Shown here: positions 45,400 through 53,326 of the stretch, in pieces | How positions within the stretch are numbered: position 1 is the stretch's first letter | How the letters are laid out: every line of letters begins with the position of its first letter | Assembly: GCA_027214385.1 (NCBI GenBank) | Contig: JAPVXR010000006.1 | Span: forward strand, 1 to 64,000 | Length of the DNA stretch: 64,000 nucleotides | Direction of reading: 5' to 3' | Source of the DNA: Cryomorphaceae bacterium 1068 | GTDB taxonomy: Bacteria > Bacteroidota > Bacteroidia > Flavobacteriales_D > Cryomorphaceae | Translations under genes and position numbers: made by a program | The notes under the pieces: generated by a model | Seen by the model: the letters and a program-made list of their open reading frames with translations, nothing else | Databases searched by the model: none | What the model was told of the DNA's origin: nothing

Positions 45400-45428
45400 A
45401 AAAAAAGAGTCCCTGTTTGTAAGGACTC
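45400..45428 (-). terminator. Intrinsic terminator/attenuator in front of pheA
   Basis: On the minus strand, GAGTCC (45428-45423) pairs with GGACTC (45412-45407) around a 10-base loop, with G-T pairs extending it. Seven T residues (45406-45400) follow and run straight into the pheA ATG (45399). A terminator directly abutting a start codon is not a normal operon end, so I read it as an attenuator. The 5' arm AGTCC can instead pair with GGGCT of 45463-45471, freeing the terminator. Confidence 0.82.
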
Positions 45429-45462
45429 CCGTATTTTTAATCAGTTGAATGATTCAAATAGC

Positions 45463-45471
45463 AGCCCCGTT
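45463..45471 (-). promoter_or_regulatory. Antiterminator segment (segment 2) of the pheA leader
   Basis: AACGGGGCT on the minus strand lies just after the leader stop codon. Its GGCT and AAC can pair with AGCC and GTT of leader codons 9-11 (45495-45501). Its GGGCT can alternatively pair with AGTCC of the terminator arm (one G-U). It therefore has the mutually exclusive pairings expected of segment 2 in a 1:2 / 2:3 / 3:4 attenuator. The pairing was found by eye. Confidence 0.55.
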
Positions 45472-45525
45472 CTATTGACTAAAATAGAAGCAGAAACGGC
45501 TATAAAAATTCGTTGGTTTACTCAT
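45472..45525 (-). CDS. Phenylalanine operon leader peptide (pheL-like)
   Basis: This 17-residue ORF, MSKPTNFYSRFCFYFSQ, has four Phe and two Tyr, including F-C-F-Y-F at residues 11-15, only 3 codons before the stop. It precedes pheA by 72 bases. It fits the classic leader of ribosome-mediated attenuation, where stalling at Phe codons when charged tRNA-Phe is scarce prevents the terminator at 45400-45428 from forming. The peptide itself need not be functional. The frame is open further upstream for 68 more codons, but the promoter candidate and the core pattern favour this ATG. Confidence 0.75.
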   Translation of the reverse strand: MSKPTNFYSRFCFYFSQ

Positions 45526-45545
45526 GTTTTGTTTTGACAAGTGGA

Positions 45546-45576
45546 TAAATGTAAATGATCCAAAAGGGATAACCAA
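45546..45576 (-). promoter_or_regulatory. Promoter candidate of the phenylalanine operon
   Basis: On the minus strand TTG (45576-45574) is followed after 20 bases by TACATTTA (45553-45546), one base from TAnnTTTG. The expected transcript start near 45538 would put the leader ATG (45525) about 13 bases into the RNA. The position and short leader agree with an attenuator-type transcript. Confidence 0.55.
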
Positions 45577-45699
45577 GACTTTATCTGCAGAATTAATGAA
45601 GTAAGTGTCAAAAAGACGCAACGGGGTATTGATTTGTGGAAAATCACTTAAATCGGATAGAGACCACTTTGACCAACTCATTCTTTGGCTAACTTCATG

Positions 45700-45720
45700 G
45701 AAGTAAAAACAGAAATGGCT
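45700..45720 (-). repeat. Second copy of the leader-peptide core
   Basis: On the minus strand these 21 bases encode SHFCFYF, matching SRFCFYF of the leader (45481-45501). Sixteen of 21 bases are the same, and four of the five differences are third-position synonymous changes. The copy sits in the same long open frame, 219 bases upstream. It may be a duplicated, older leader unit. Confidence 0.5.
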
Positions 45721-45815
45721 AACTTGCAACAGAGGTGAGACCTTATCCGAGACTCATAGAACCAAAGAACATTTGTTATTCTCAAGCACTAATTCCTCTG
45801 ATACAATTTCGACCA

Positions 45816-46781
45816 ATGCAGACAAGACTTATTTCTACCTTTTTGGCGTGGGTCATTGCTATAGCGGGGTTTTCGCAAAACTTGGTGCCGAATGGTAGCT
45901 TTGAGGAGGGCACTAACTGTCCTTCCTTTATCGGGAATTTCGATGAAGAATGTCTGGATTGGTACAGCAGCATTCAGTATACTGATGGGTCAATCAATCC
46001 TACTCCTGAATGGTACTTCAACTGCGGAGATGCAGAAAATCTTATGCCACCCAACGTGGCTTTTGGGTTTCAAGAACCGCTTGATGGTGAGGGTTATGCT
46101 GGAGTAATTATACTTTTAGACCAATTTGGAGTGGAAGAGTCTTACAGAGAACCTATCGGAGTGCAACTAATCGAGCCTCTTGTTACAGGAAATAATTATT
46201 TAGTGGAATTTAGCATTGTTCGTTTGTATTCCCAAGCTACCACTCTTGCAGCGAATAACTTTGGATTCAAGTTTACCAATGTGCCTGTATTCAGCCATGA
46301 TTCTTTGTTAATAGACAATACGGCCACTTTCAAGATTGATACAATTGTGTCGGACACTACCAATTGGTTAACTATAAGCACGGAGATCGTCGCCGATTCT
46401 AATTATTCATTTGTGCACTTTGGTAATTTCTTCGACAATGCGAATACCGAGTTTATTGCAAATACTGATATCGGCATTTACGCTTATCTAGCATTAGATG
46501 CGGTAAGTATCACTGAAGTTCTTTCAACAAACGATGCTCGAGGTGCCAGTCTATCAGTTTACCCCAACCCCGCTTCCCAATATGTAAGTCTCGAATCCGC
46601 GGCAAATGAGATAAGAACTGTAAAGATACTCTCGCTGTTGGGAGAAGTGGTCTTTGAGCAAAGCTATGTGGGCCAAAAAGAATTGTCCATTGACGTTTCA
46701 GGTTTTGCTAAAGGTCTCTATCTGGTGAAAGTTCATGTTAGCCGGAATGAGTTTTCTACAACAGAACTCTTTATACGATGA
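45816..46781 (+). CDS. T9SS-secreted protein
   Basis: The 321-residue protein has a signal peptide (TRLISTFLAWVIAIAGFSQ). Its beta-rich body starts NLVPNGSFEEGTNCP, a common opening of secreted Bacteroidota beta-sandwich domains. The C-terminal type A sorting domain (about 247-321) begins LSVYPNPASQYVSLES. It is exported by the type IX system, and the function is unknown. Its end overlaps the ATG of the following truncated gene (ATGA), so the two were translationally coupled. The in-frame ATG at 45735 gives a long unlikely N-terminus and is rejected. Confidence 0.82.
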   Translation: MQTRLISTFLAWVIAIAGFSQNLVPNGSFEEGTNCPSFIGNFDEECLDWYSSIQYTDGSINPTPEWYFNCGDAENLMPPNVAFGFQEPLDGEGYAGVIILLDQFGVEESYREPIGVQLIEPLVTGNNYLVEFSIVRLYSQATTLAANNFGFKFTNVPVFSHDSLLIDNTATFKIDTIVSDTTNWLTISTEIVADSNYSFVHFGNFFDNANTEFIANTDIGIYAYLALDAVSITEVLSTNDARGASLSVYPNPASQYVSLESAANEIRTVKILSLLGEVVFEQSYVGQKELSIDVSGFAKGLYLVKVHVSRNEFSTTELFIR

Positions 46782-47122
46782 AACACTTTATAAAATACAT
46801 AGTGTACTTTTTGTCTTTTCTATCCTTTAGTGAAGTTTCAGGGCAATCTACAACTGATAATAATGTCCCTGTTGCGGGCAAATATCTTGGCTACAACGGC
46901 CCGGGAGACCTAGACTTGCGCACCAATAACATCAACCGCATGCGGCTAATGAAAACGGGAAACACAACAATAAGCGGATAAAATGTTTACACAGGCGGTC
47001 ATCTCGGTCTCAGCTTAACCCCTGACTTTTTCGGGACCGGACCTACAGGAAAAACGCCTTTTTCACTGCTGCAATTGAGTGGTTTTCAAAACAGCCCAAT
47101 CACCGGAGCGCAGAAGACTTGA
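46778..47122 (+). pseudogene. Remnant of a secreted surface-protein gene, in-frame stop
   Basis: A 67-codon frame with a signal peptide (YIVYFLSFLSFSEVSGQ) ends at a TAA (46979-46981). The same frame continues open for another 46 codons (HLGLSLTPDFFGTGPTG..., ending at 47120-47122) with the composition expected of this family, whose N-terminus is usually 'NNRMKLM..TGNTT.NGFTVNTSGHLGLSL'. An internal nonsense change plus loss of the rest is the simplest explanation. Recoding is very unlikely. The original gene was probably a long secreted protein of the type that follows a T9SS cargo. Confidence 0.65.
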
Positions 47123-47299
47123 ATACTGGATAGAACGGAAATCTATCTCTGTGCCAGGCATTACCTAAGACGCATGCGAGATTTCTTTAAAACGAAATTG
47201 ACTAATTTCAGACTGAATTAGCGTTTGCATGGGCACCAACGTATTCCACAAACTTTACGTTTCTTAGCCGTAGCGATTGGTTTGACACAAAAGAGAATA

Positions 47300-48010
47300 A
47301 TGACCAAAGAATTAATCATAGACATAATAGAGTGGGATATAGAAAATTGGTCAAAAGCAATTGATTTTTGGACAGAAAAAATTGATCTAAAAACCACTAA
47401 ACTCACTTGTCTTGAATTAGGAGGAAGAAGAGGAGGACTTTCTCTTTGGCTCGCTATTAATCACAATGAAGTTATTTGTTCCGACTTAAATTCACCACAA
47501 GAGCACGCTTCAGAATTACATGAAAAATATTCCTGCTCAGAGTATATTGAATATCGAAGCATTGATGCAACTGATATTCCATTTGATAACGCGTTTGATA
47601 TTGTCGTATTCAAATCAATTTTAGGAGGAGTAAGCAGAAATGGAAAAGACGAATTAAAGAAGCAAACTATAGATGAGATTTATAAAAGCCTCAAACCAAA
47701 TGGAAAATTACTGTTTGCAGAGAATCTTGAAGCATCATTCCTACATATGTACATTCGAAAAAGATTTGTCAAATGGGGAAGCAGGTGGAATTACCTAAAA
47801 TACAATGAAATTGACGAGGTGTTCGATTCATTTGATTCTATCCAATACGAAACGGTTGGTTTTCTCGCAGCATTTGGAAGAACAGAAAAGCAGCGAAATT
47901 TATTAAGCAAAATTGATCATATAATTAATCCATTTATACCAAAAAGACATAAGTATATAGTTTTTGGGATAGCTGAAAAAAGTGCTGAAGCTGCCCCTCT
48001 GGATCTCTGA
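47300..48010 (+). CDS. Class I SAM-dependent methyltransferase
   Basis: The 236-residue protein has the SAM-binding core: motif I LELGGRRGGLSLWLA (about 42-56), the acidic end of strand 2 in VICSDLN, an IDATDIPFDNAFDIVVFKSIL region for motifs III-IV, and YKSLKPNGKLLFAEN. Substrate unknown. Base composition is notably AT-rich and codon use (ATA, TTA, AAA) differs from neighbours, suggesting recent transfer. The ATG at 47300 starts a likely helical cap; the in-frame ATG at 47225 gives a non-conserved extension. Confidence 0.82.
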   Translation: MTKELIIDIIEWDIENWSKAIDFWTEKIDLKTTKLTCLELGGRRGGLSLWLAINHNEVICSDLNSPQEHASELHEKYSCSEYIEYRSIDATDIPFDNAFDIVVFKSILGGVSRNGKDELKKQTIDEIYKSLKPNGKLLFAENLEASFLHMYIRKRFVKWGSRWNYLKYNEIDEVFDSFDSIQYETVGFLAAFGRTEKQRNLLSKIDHIINPFIPKRHKYIVFGIAEKSAEAAPLDL

Positions 48011-48381
48011 ACCTAACACTCAGCCGTGCAAGAATTTCTGCCTGCATGACTTCTGCCCCCTCCAACACCAGCAGCAATCTTCCCATTTTTTTCATTAACC
48101 GAAAGAATCTCAATCCAAGCCACCGCCTTTTCAGCATAAGTTATCTCAAAATCAACACAAATCGTGGCCAAACTTAGCTAAGTTACAGCTACTCTTATAT
48201 TGAGATTTGCTATTCAAACTTATCAGAATCCTATTCGAGTATATATCCACAAATTTCCGTCGGCATAAATCATTCTCGGCTGGTCCTCGAACAGGAAATT
48301 TGAACTAATTTTAGCTCAAGCTTCACCTACGTTATGAGAAGGAAAAACGTCCATTTTAATGTTGAGCCTTTTGGGCATAAG
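48011..48381. other. Intergenic stretch beside the methyltransferase
   Basis: I see no gene in these 371 bases. On the minus strand a short open frame (about 48026-48169) reads like the end of a degraded protein (AEKAVAWIEILSVNEKNGK), without a start. It may be a relic or chance. No hairpin with a U-run is visible. The right end should carry the promoter of the pyrophosphatase gene. Confidence 0.4.
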
Positions 48382-49083
48382 ATGAAGGCAATAAACCATC
48401 GCTATATTCTGCTTTTTAGTTATTCGCTCTTCTTTCTCTTATTATCCTGTGGAAACACAGAGAGTGATGAAATAGAAAAAGCCGATAAGGCCTCTTCAAA
48501 AGACGAAAAAGGAAATACAAATTTCTTGGAGGATTATGAAGCTATCGGCGCAAATGGAACTGTGAATGCCATAATTGAAATTCCCTCAGGAACGGTCGAA
48601 AAGTGGGAGTTGAATAAGACCAATGGACAAATTGAACCTGAGCATGTCAATAATGCCCTAAGAATTATCAATTACTTAGGGTATCCCGGCAATTATGGGA
48701 TGGTTCCGAAAACCATACTCTCAAAAGAACTGGGTGGGGACGGCGACCCTCTCGATATTATAGTGCTTGGACCGCCCGTAGATAGAGGTGGCATAATTGA
48801 ATGCAAGGTTATAGGTATTCTATACTTGATGGACAACCAAGAACAAGATGATAAGCTGGTTGCCGTGTCTCCAAATTCAATGCTGTATGAAGTTGATGAT
48901 GTCAGCGAGCTTGAGGCAAAATACAACGGAATTTCAGAGATTTTAGAGATCTGGTTTACCAATTATAAAGGACCGGGAAAAATAACATCAAATGGATTTG
49001 GCAATAAAATCAGTGCTCTAGAAGTGCTGGCGGCCGCCATCAAACAATATGAGTTAAGCGATGCAGCTACAATACCAAAATAG
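48382..49083 (+). CDS. Lipoprotein inorganic pyrophosphatase (family I)
   Basis: The 233-residue protein has a lipoprotein signal peptide (YSLFFLLLSC, Cys near residue 24), followed by a complete family I pyrophosphatase domain. It shows IIEIPSGTVEKWELNK, GDGDPLDIIVLG (the D-x-D-P-x-D metal-binding signature), DDKLVAVSPNS and NYKGPGK. The usual 'DR' after the Glu-Lys motif (Arg43 in E. coli) is replaced by EPEH, which is odd. It would act at the cell envelope on extracytoplasmic pyrophosphate, unlike the cytosolic housekeeping enzyme. The longer frame from 48334 starts outside the signal peptide. Confidence 0.85.
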   Translation: MKAINHRYILLFSYSLFFLLLSCGNTESDEIEKADKASSKDEKGNTNFLEDYEAIGANGTVNAIIEIPSGTVEKWELNKTNGQIEPEHVNNALRIINYLGYPGNYGMVPKTILSKELGGDGDPLDIIVLGPPVDRGGIIECKVIGILYLMDNQEQDDKLVAVSPNSMLYEVDDVSELEAKYNGISEILEIWFTNYKGPGKITSNGFGNKISALEVLAAAIKQYELSDAATIPK

Positions 49084-49128
49084 GTTCAAGAAAAAGAGTG
49101 TAAATTTAGAATTATGAGAATGTTCAAT

Positions 49129-50238
49129 ATGAAACGATCTCCATTTGTTCTACTACTCGTCCTAGTTGGCCTGTCTGCTCAAGCTCAAAATGATTTTGAG
49201 CCCTACTCATTCTTTGTGGCGGGGCATGTCTATGGAGCGGTAGGGGCTAATAATATTGGGGTTCACCCACCGTTTAAGGCAAAGTTTCCCTACGTACAAA
49301 GCAGGTCTGAAATAGAATTTGGTGTTTTCGCCGGAGATATTGTACCTAGTACTCCTGTAGCCCAAGATTGGGAAGAGATTGACGCGGACGTCGAGGACCT
49401 AGGCATACCAGTGCATTTTGTCGCCGGTAATCACGAAGTGCGGAATCTACCCTTGTTTGAAGCTCGGTACGGCGATACATATTTTGACTTTACATACAAC
49501 AACGATTTGTTTATCATTCTGGACGCCAACATAGATGGATGGAGCATCGCAGGTGACCAACTGGAATATTTGAAAAATGTAATTAATGGTAAATGTGCCT
49601 CCATTGAAAAAGTCTTTGTTTTTTTTCATCAAATCCTCTGGAGAGATGATGATCAATTTAACCACATAAGCCCTAACTCATATGAGGGGAGAGTTGCTCC
49701 TGTGAACTTTTGGACAACTGTGATTCCAATTTTTGACTCCATAACAAATGATGTCTACATATTTGCAGGCGACCTTGGAGCCAGTTGGTCTTCAGTAGTT
49801 TCTTACGACCGCTACAACAATATTACATTCATTGCCAGTGGCATGGGAGGGCAAGATGGAGATAATTTCGTTGTGGTAAATATTGATTCAGATAAGACTG
49901 TTAGTTACGATTTGATTTGTTTAAATGACCAAGATCTATTTTGCTTGGGAGAGCTCAACGATTACTTGACTGTCGACATCACAACCTCTACAGAATCCGA
50001 AGAGCAAACCGGCACCAATTTTATTTATCCGAATCCTTCCGACCAATTTATCAATGTTTCAACCAATCAAGCGAGCATCCTTCAACTATACGACATGAAG
50101 GGAGCACTAATTCTTGAAGAAAACTGTAATGAATACTCAAATCAACCGATAAACATCTCTCAGCTGCAAAATGGGCTTTACACCGCCAAGCTTAGCAGCG
50201 AATCAGAAACCAGGGTCCAAAAGCTTATTATCCAATAG
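49129..50238 (+). CDS. T9SS-secreted metallophosphoesterase-like protein
   Basis: The 369-residue protein has a signal peptide (KRSPFVLLLVLVGLSAQAQ). A calcineurin-type domain shows FVAGHVYGAV, GVFAGDIVPSTP, HFVAGNHEV, FVFFHQILW and IFAGDLGAS, which are the usual metal-binding stations, although the first D-x-H is altered (GH only). The C-terminal sorting domain starts NFIYPNPSDQFINVS (about 300-369). It would hydrolyse phosphoesters at the surface. It lies 45 bases after the pyrophosphatase lipoprotein gene, on the same strand. Confidence 0.85.
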   Translation: MKRSPFVLLLVLVGLSAQAQNDFEPYSFFVAGHVYGAVGANNIGVHPPFKAKFPYVQSRSEIEFGVFAGDIVPSTPVAQDWEEIDADVEDLGIPVHFVAGNHEVRNLPLFEARYGDTYFDFTYNNDLFIILDANIDGWSIAGDQLEYLKNVINGKCASIEKVFVFFHQILWRDDDQFNHISPNSYEGRVAPVNFWTTVIPIFDSITNDVYIFAGDLGASWSSVVSYDRYNNITFIASGMGGQDGDNFVVVNIDSDKTVSYDLICLNDQDLFCLGELNDYLTVDITTSTESEEQTGTNFIYPNPSDQFINVSTNQASILQLYDMKGALILEENCNEYSNQPINISQLQNGLYTAKLSSESETRVQKLIIQ

Positions 50239-50332
50239 CCACCCTCTAAGGCCCCTTATAATTGTTGTTGAAAATTCGATTCTATATCTTCAGGCTCATT
50301 GACTGGACGCTGAAGCTTACTTCAAGTGAAAA

Positions 50333-53296
50333 TCAATAGAAGATTTCATACACATCTTTCGCCGTCCCTTCTATTTTTCTTTCCTCTAAATACACCGAAG
50401 AACCTCTCTCAATCAGAAATTTAGTTTCGCAATTCTTTATGGATAAACCTTTTGTTCTCAGCGTAGCGCCGCCATACTCAGGCTTCTTTTGCAAAGCAAC
50501 CAGTCCATAATTGGAATTGATAATTTCTACATCTTTAAGGTTTACCTGAGATAAATCCTTTGAAGCAACACCAATGTTGCAATTCTCTACGGTGCAATTG
50601 GTCACATTCAATGTTGACTGCTCTCCCCCACTTATTCCCTTATCGTTCGCATTTAGGATGTAACAGTTTGCTATGTCGATTTGGCTCGTGCTAAAATCAA
50701 TGGCGTCATTCCCGATTTTGTCAAAGGTGGAATTCAGTAGTTGTCCTGTGCAAAAATCAGAATCAAATGCATCGGAGTAAATGCCATAAAAGAATGAACT
50801 ATCAACTAAAAATGTCGACCGAATTATGTTCAGTGCGTCCTCACAATGATTATCCTCAAAGGTGGTGTGACTGAAGGTGACATCCGATTCATAAAAATTC
50901 ACGGCACCGGTTAATCCCCATCCTTTGTAGCTTAAGGTGCTCAAATTACTGAAGGTGGTATGGGATACATAGGATTCTCCATGGGCTTGAAGTACATTAA
51001 ATCCATTGGCTGAGGAATCGGAAGATTGAATCAAGATTCGCTCTTGTCCGGTACCATTGGCAATAATTCTGGAGTGAGAAACGATACAGGCTGAATCTAT
51101 CATATTCAAATGAACACCGGCTTCGAACAGAACAACTTTACCCTCGGGGATGAGTATCTTATTTCGCAGAACATAGTCCCCTTTCTTCAGAATCAAAGAA
51201 TCACCATTCTCAATGAACAGTTGATTTGGATTTGAGCTAGAGTCACTTTTCAATTTCTGATAAGGAGATTTCAGCGTATTCTTCTTCCATAGAGATAATT
51301 CGGCTGTGTACTCTTCATCTGAGTCAAGAGCTTTCAGCACAGCATATTTTGCCGTTGTGAAGTAAGGCATCGAAAGCATTGTATCAACCAATTGGCCGCT
51401 ATAATTATCTAAAATCAAATCGTCAAAGCTGTACAACTCTCGTTTCTGCTCATTCAATATTGCCATAAACTGAACCGGTCTCGCATTGTAATTCTCAACC
51501 AAGAGGGAAGCTTCATTTGCATTGGCTTTGGAGTAATATAAATTCACGAAATAAGGAACGAGTGATTTTGTCAAAGCCGTATTGAAAGGATAAGTTGGTT
51601 CTTTAAATTCAATATCTGTGAAATATCCATTTGTTCTTTTCTCTCTTAGCTTAGCTATTTGCGCTTTTAAATCCAATGCATTGCTCTGCAAAAAGTCTTC
51701 AGGTAAGTTATAATGCGAAAACTCCATATTTATCAGATCGGCGTGTTCATTGAGTTCATCGTCTCGTTGAACCAGAAATTCTTGAATAAACTCAGGATCA
51801 GTATACTCTTCCAAATAATTCAAGTACAGCTCAAGTAATTTTTCCGAACCAAAAAAGGAATGGATCATATTTTCATACTTCAGGTAAGTACTGTTTTTGT
51901 CAAATACTAAAGCCGACAAAGTAGCGCTACCGTCTTCATACTCTTCCGTATAATTGTCAAAATTTATTGGTTCAAGTTTGCACAAAACGGGATTGTAATA
52001 AAACCTCATATTGTGCCAAATAAACCCGTGTTTGCCATCTACGAGATCCATTAATGCCAGGTATTTGGCCAGTTTATCAAGATCAAACAAATCGTCAATT
52101 GAACTCTCTCTGTTTCTGAATTGATTGAGGAGACTTTGCGCGATAAGGAATTGGCCATACATTATCGTATCAGACAGCACTTTGTTCGTTCCAAACGGGG
52201 TGATTCTGCTCGTCTCGAACACAGGCATGTATGGGTACTCCACCCTGTCAGTCCCTACCGTTAATGCATTAACTCTCCAAAACGGATCTTCATCAAACCT
52301 AATAATTGGTCCTTCCCTTCTCAGGTTAAATTCAATCAATTGCTTGGCGAAATGTTCCTCAATTGCATAAAGGCCAAAGTTTTCCGTATTGAGATAAAGT
52401 GGAGTAAATGAATATCTGGTCGTCAGGATACCTTGATCTGTAAACAACTCATGTGCAAGGTATTCGTGTAAAAAATTTCGGCTAGCAGGAGTTTGGACTG
52501 AGAATGATCGCATGCGGCCAAACGTCCTATCTTCTCGTGTTTTCACCCGGAAAGACCATTTTCTGCCTTGCATATGATCCAACCAATCACCTTTCAAGCG
52601 AGCTTCTATGGGTATTACTATTTTCTCATCTGATAAAACCCCCTTAGACCAGCGGTCGCGGCTAAAATGAACACCTTCTCTAAAAGCTTCTTCTCTCTCA
52701 CTCTCAAAGAACGCCAACTCCTCTTCTGAGAAATAGAGATGTAAACCGGATTGACCCCTGAATTCAGGGTATTCTTTTCGACGAAAGGATTCTATAACCA
52801 GATCATCAAAATATCCTTCGTTTGACGGAGCACGCGCATAGATAGAGATAGCCTCCACCGCCGGCGGAAGTTCAAATTCTATTTCCAGTTTTTCCCATCC
52901 GTTCTCTCCCTTTTCTACCACTATCGGTTTTTCGAGATAGATTATACCCTTGGGTTCGCCGTCTATGACCAGTTTAGACGTTTTGTTTGGGTCTTTGCGC
53001 CAAATAGAAACTTTGAAATATTGATCTGTTTCTGCGTTTTCGATACGCGTGGTAAAGGCAAAAGAATTCTCTTTATCAATGCGCAAAGATGTGGGAGCAC
53101 TGTGAAATTCTTTATCCGTCTTTTCACCACCCAAGGTGGTTGCTATTCTTCCATTGAATCCCGTATTCACCTGCTCTTCCTCGTCAGAATTGCATTCAAT
53201 TCTGTAGCTGTCCTTGGTGTCATTGGTAGTGTTCTCCGCGCATGAAACGCAGAAAAACATGACAATGATTATACTCTTAAGAAGTAGTGGCTTCAT
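50333..53296 (-). CDS. CotH-kinase-family lipoprotein with C-terminal beta-helix
   Basis: The 987-residue protein has a lipoprotein-like signal (SIIIVMFFCVSC, Cys about residue 19). A beta-sandwich, carbohydrate-binding-like region covers about 30-170. The CotH-like domain (about 185-560) has RLKGDWLDHMQGRKWSFRVKT, RNFLHEYLAHELF and PINFDNYTEEYEDG. A helical stretch follows, then a right-handed parallel beta-helix (about 690-960, repeated 'SxFxx..N.A.DFSxSxxxIxNC'). It is the last gene of a DUF4956-VTC-CotH operon. It may phosphorylate envelope or surface components; substrate and phosphate donor are unknown. The ATG at 53320 is a longer alternative. Confidence 0.88.
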   Translation of the reverse strand: MKPLLLKSIIIVMFFCVSCAENTTNDTKDSYRIECNSDEEEQVNTGFNGRIATTLGGEKTDKEFHSAPTSLRIDKENSFAFTTRIENAETDQYFKVSIWRKDPNKTSKLVIDGEPKGIIYLEKPIVVEKGENGWEKLEIEFELPPAVEAISIYARAPSNEGYFDDLVIESFRRKEYPEFRGQSGLHLYFSEEELAFFESEREEAFREGVHFSRDRWSKGVLSDEKIVIPIEARLKGDWLDHMQGRKWSFRVKTREDRTFGRMRSFSVQTPASRNFLHEYLAHELFTDQGILTTRYSFTPLYLNTENFGLYAIEEHFAKQLIEFNLRREGPIIRFDEDPFWRVNALTVGTDRVEYPYMPVFETSRITPFGTNKVLSDTIMYGQFLIAQSLLNQFRNRESSIDDLFDLDKLAKYLALMDLVDGKHGFIWHNMRFYYNPVLCKLEPINFDNYTEEYEDGSATLSALVFDKNSTYLKYENMIHSFFGSEKLLELYLNYLEEYTDPEFIQEFLVQRDDELNEHADLINMEFSHYNLPEDFLQSNALDLKAQIAKLREKRTNGYFTDIEFKEPTYPFNTALTKSLVPYFVNLYYSKANANEASLLVENYNARPVQFMAILNEQKRELYSFDDLILDNYSGQLVDTMLSMPYFTTAKYAVLKALDSDEEYTAELSLWKKNTLKSPYQKLKSDSSSNPNQLFIENGDSLILKKGDYVLRNKILIPEGKVVLFEAGVHLNMIDSACIVSHSRIIANGTGQERILIQSSDSSANGFNVLQAHGESYVSHTTFSNLSTLSYKGWGLTGAVNFYESDVTFSHTTFEDNHCEDALNIIRSTFLVDSSFFYGIYSDAFDSDFCTGQLLNSTFDKIGNDAIDFSTSQIDIANCYILNANDKGISGGEQSTLNVTNCTVENCNIGVASKDLSQVNLKDVEIINSNYGLVALQKKPEYGGATLRTKGLSIKNCETKFLIERGSSVYLEERKIEGTAKDVYEIFY

Positions 53297-53326
53297 TATT
53301 CCGTTAGCCGAATAATTCATGTCGAT

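Noticed and set aside
42522-45537. Long plus-strand frames (278-334 codons) opposite the phenylalanine operon
   Set aside because: They are antisense to well-recognised genes in a GC-rich stretch, where such frames are expected. No conserved motif is visible in them.
47123-48381. Integron or IS remnant around the methyltransferase
   Set aside because: I looked for attC-like and terminal inverted repeats on both sides and found none convincing. Composition alone is not enough.
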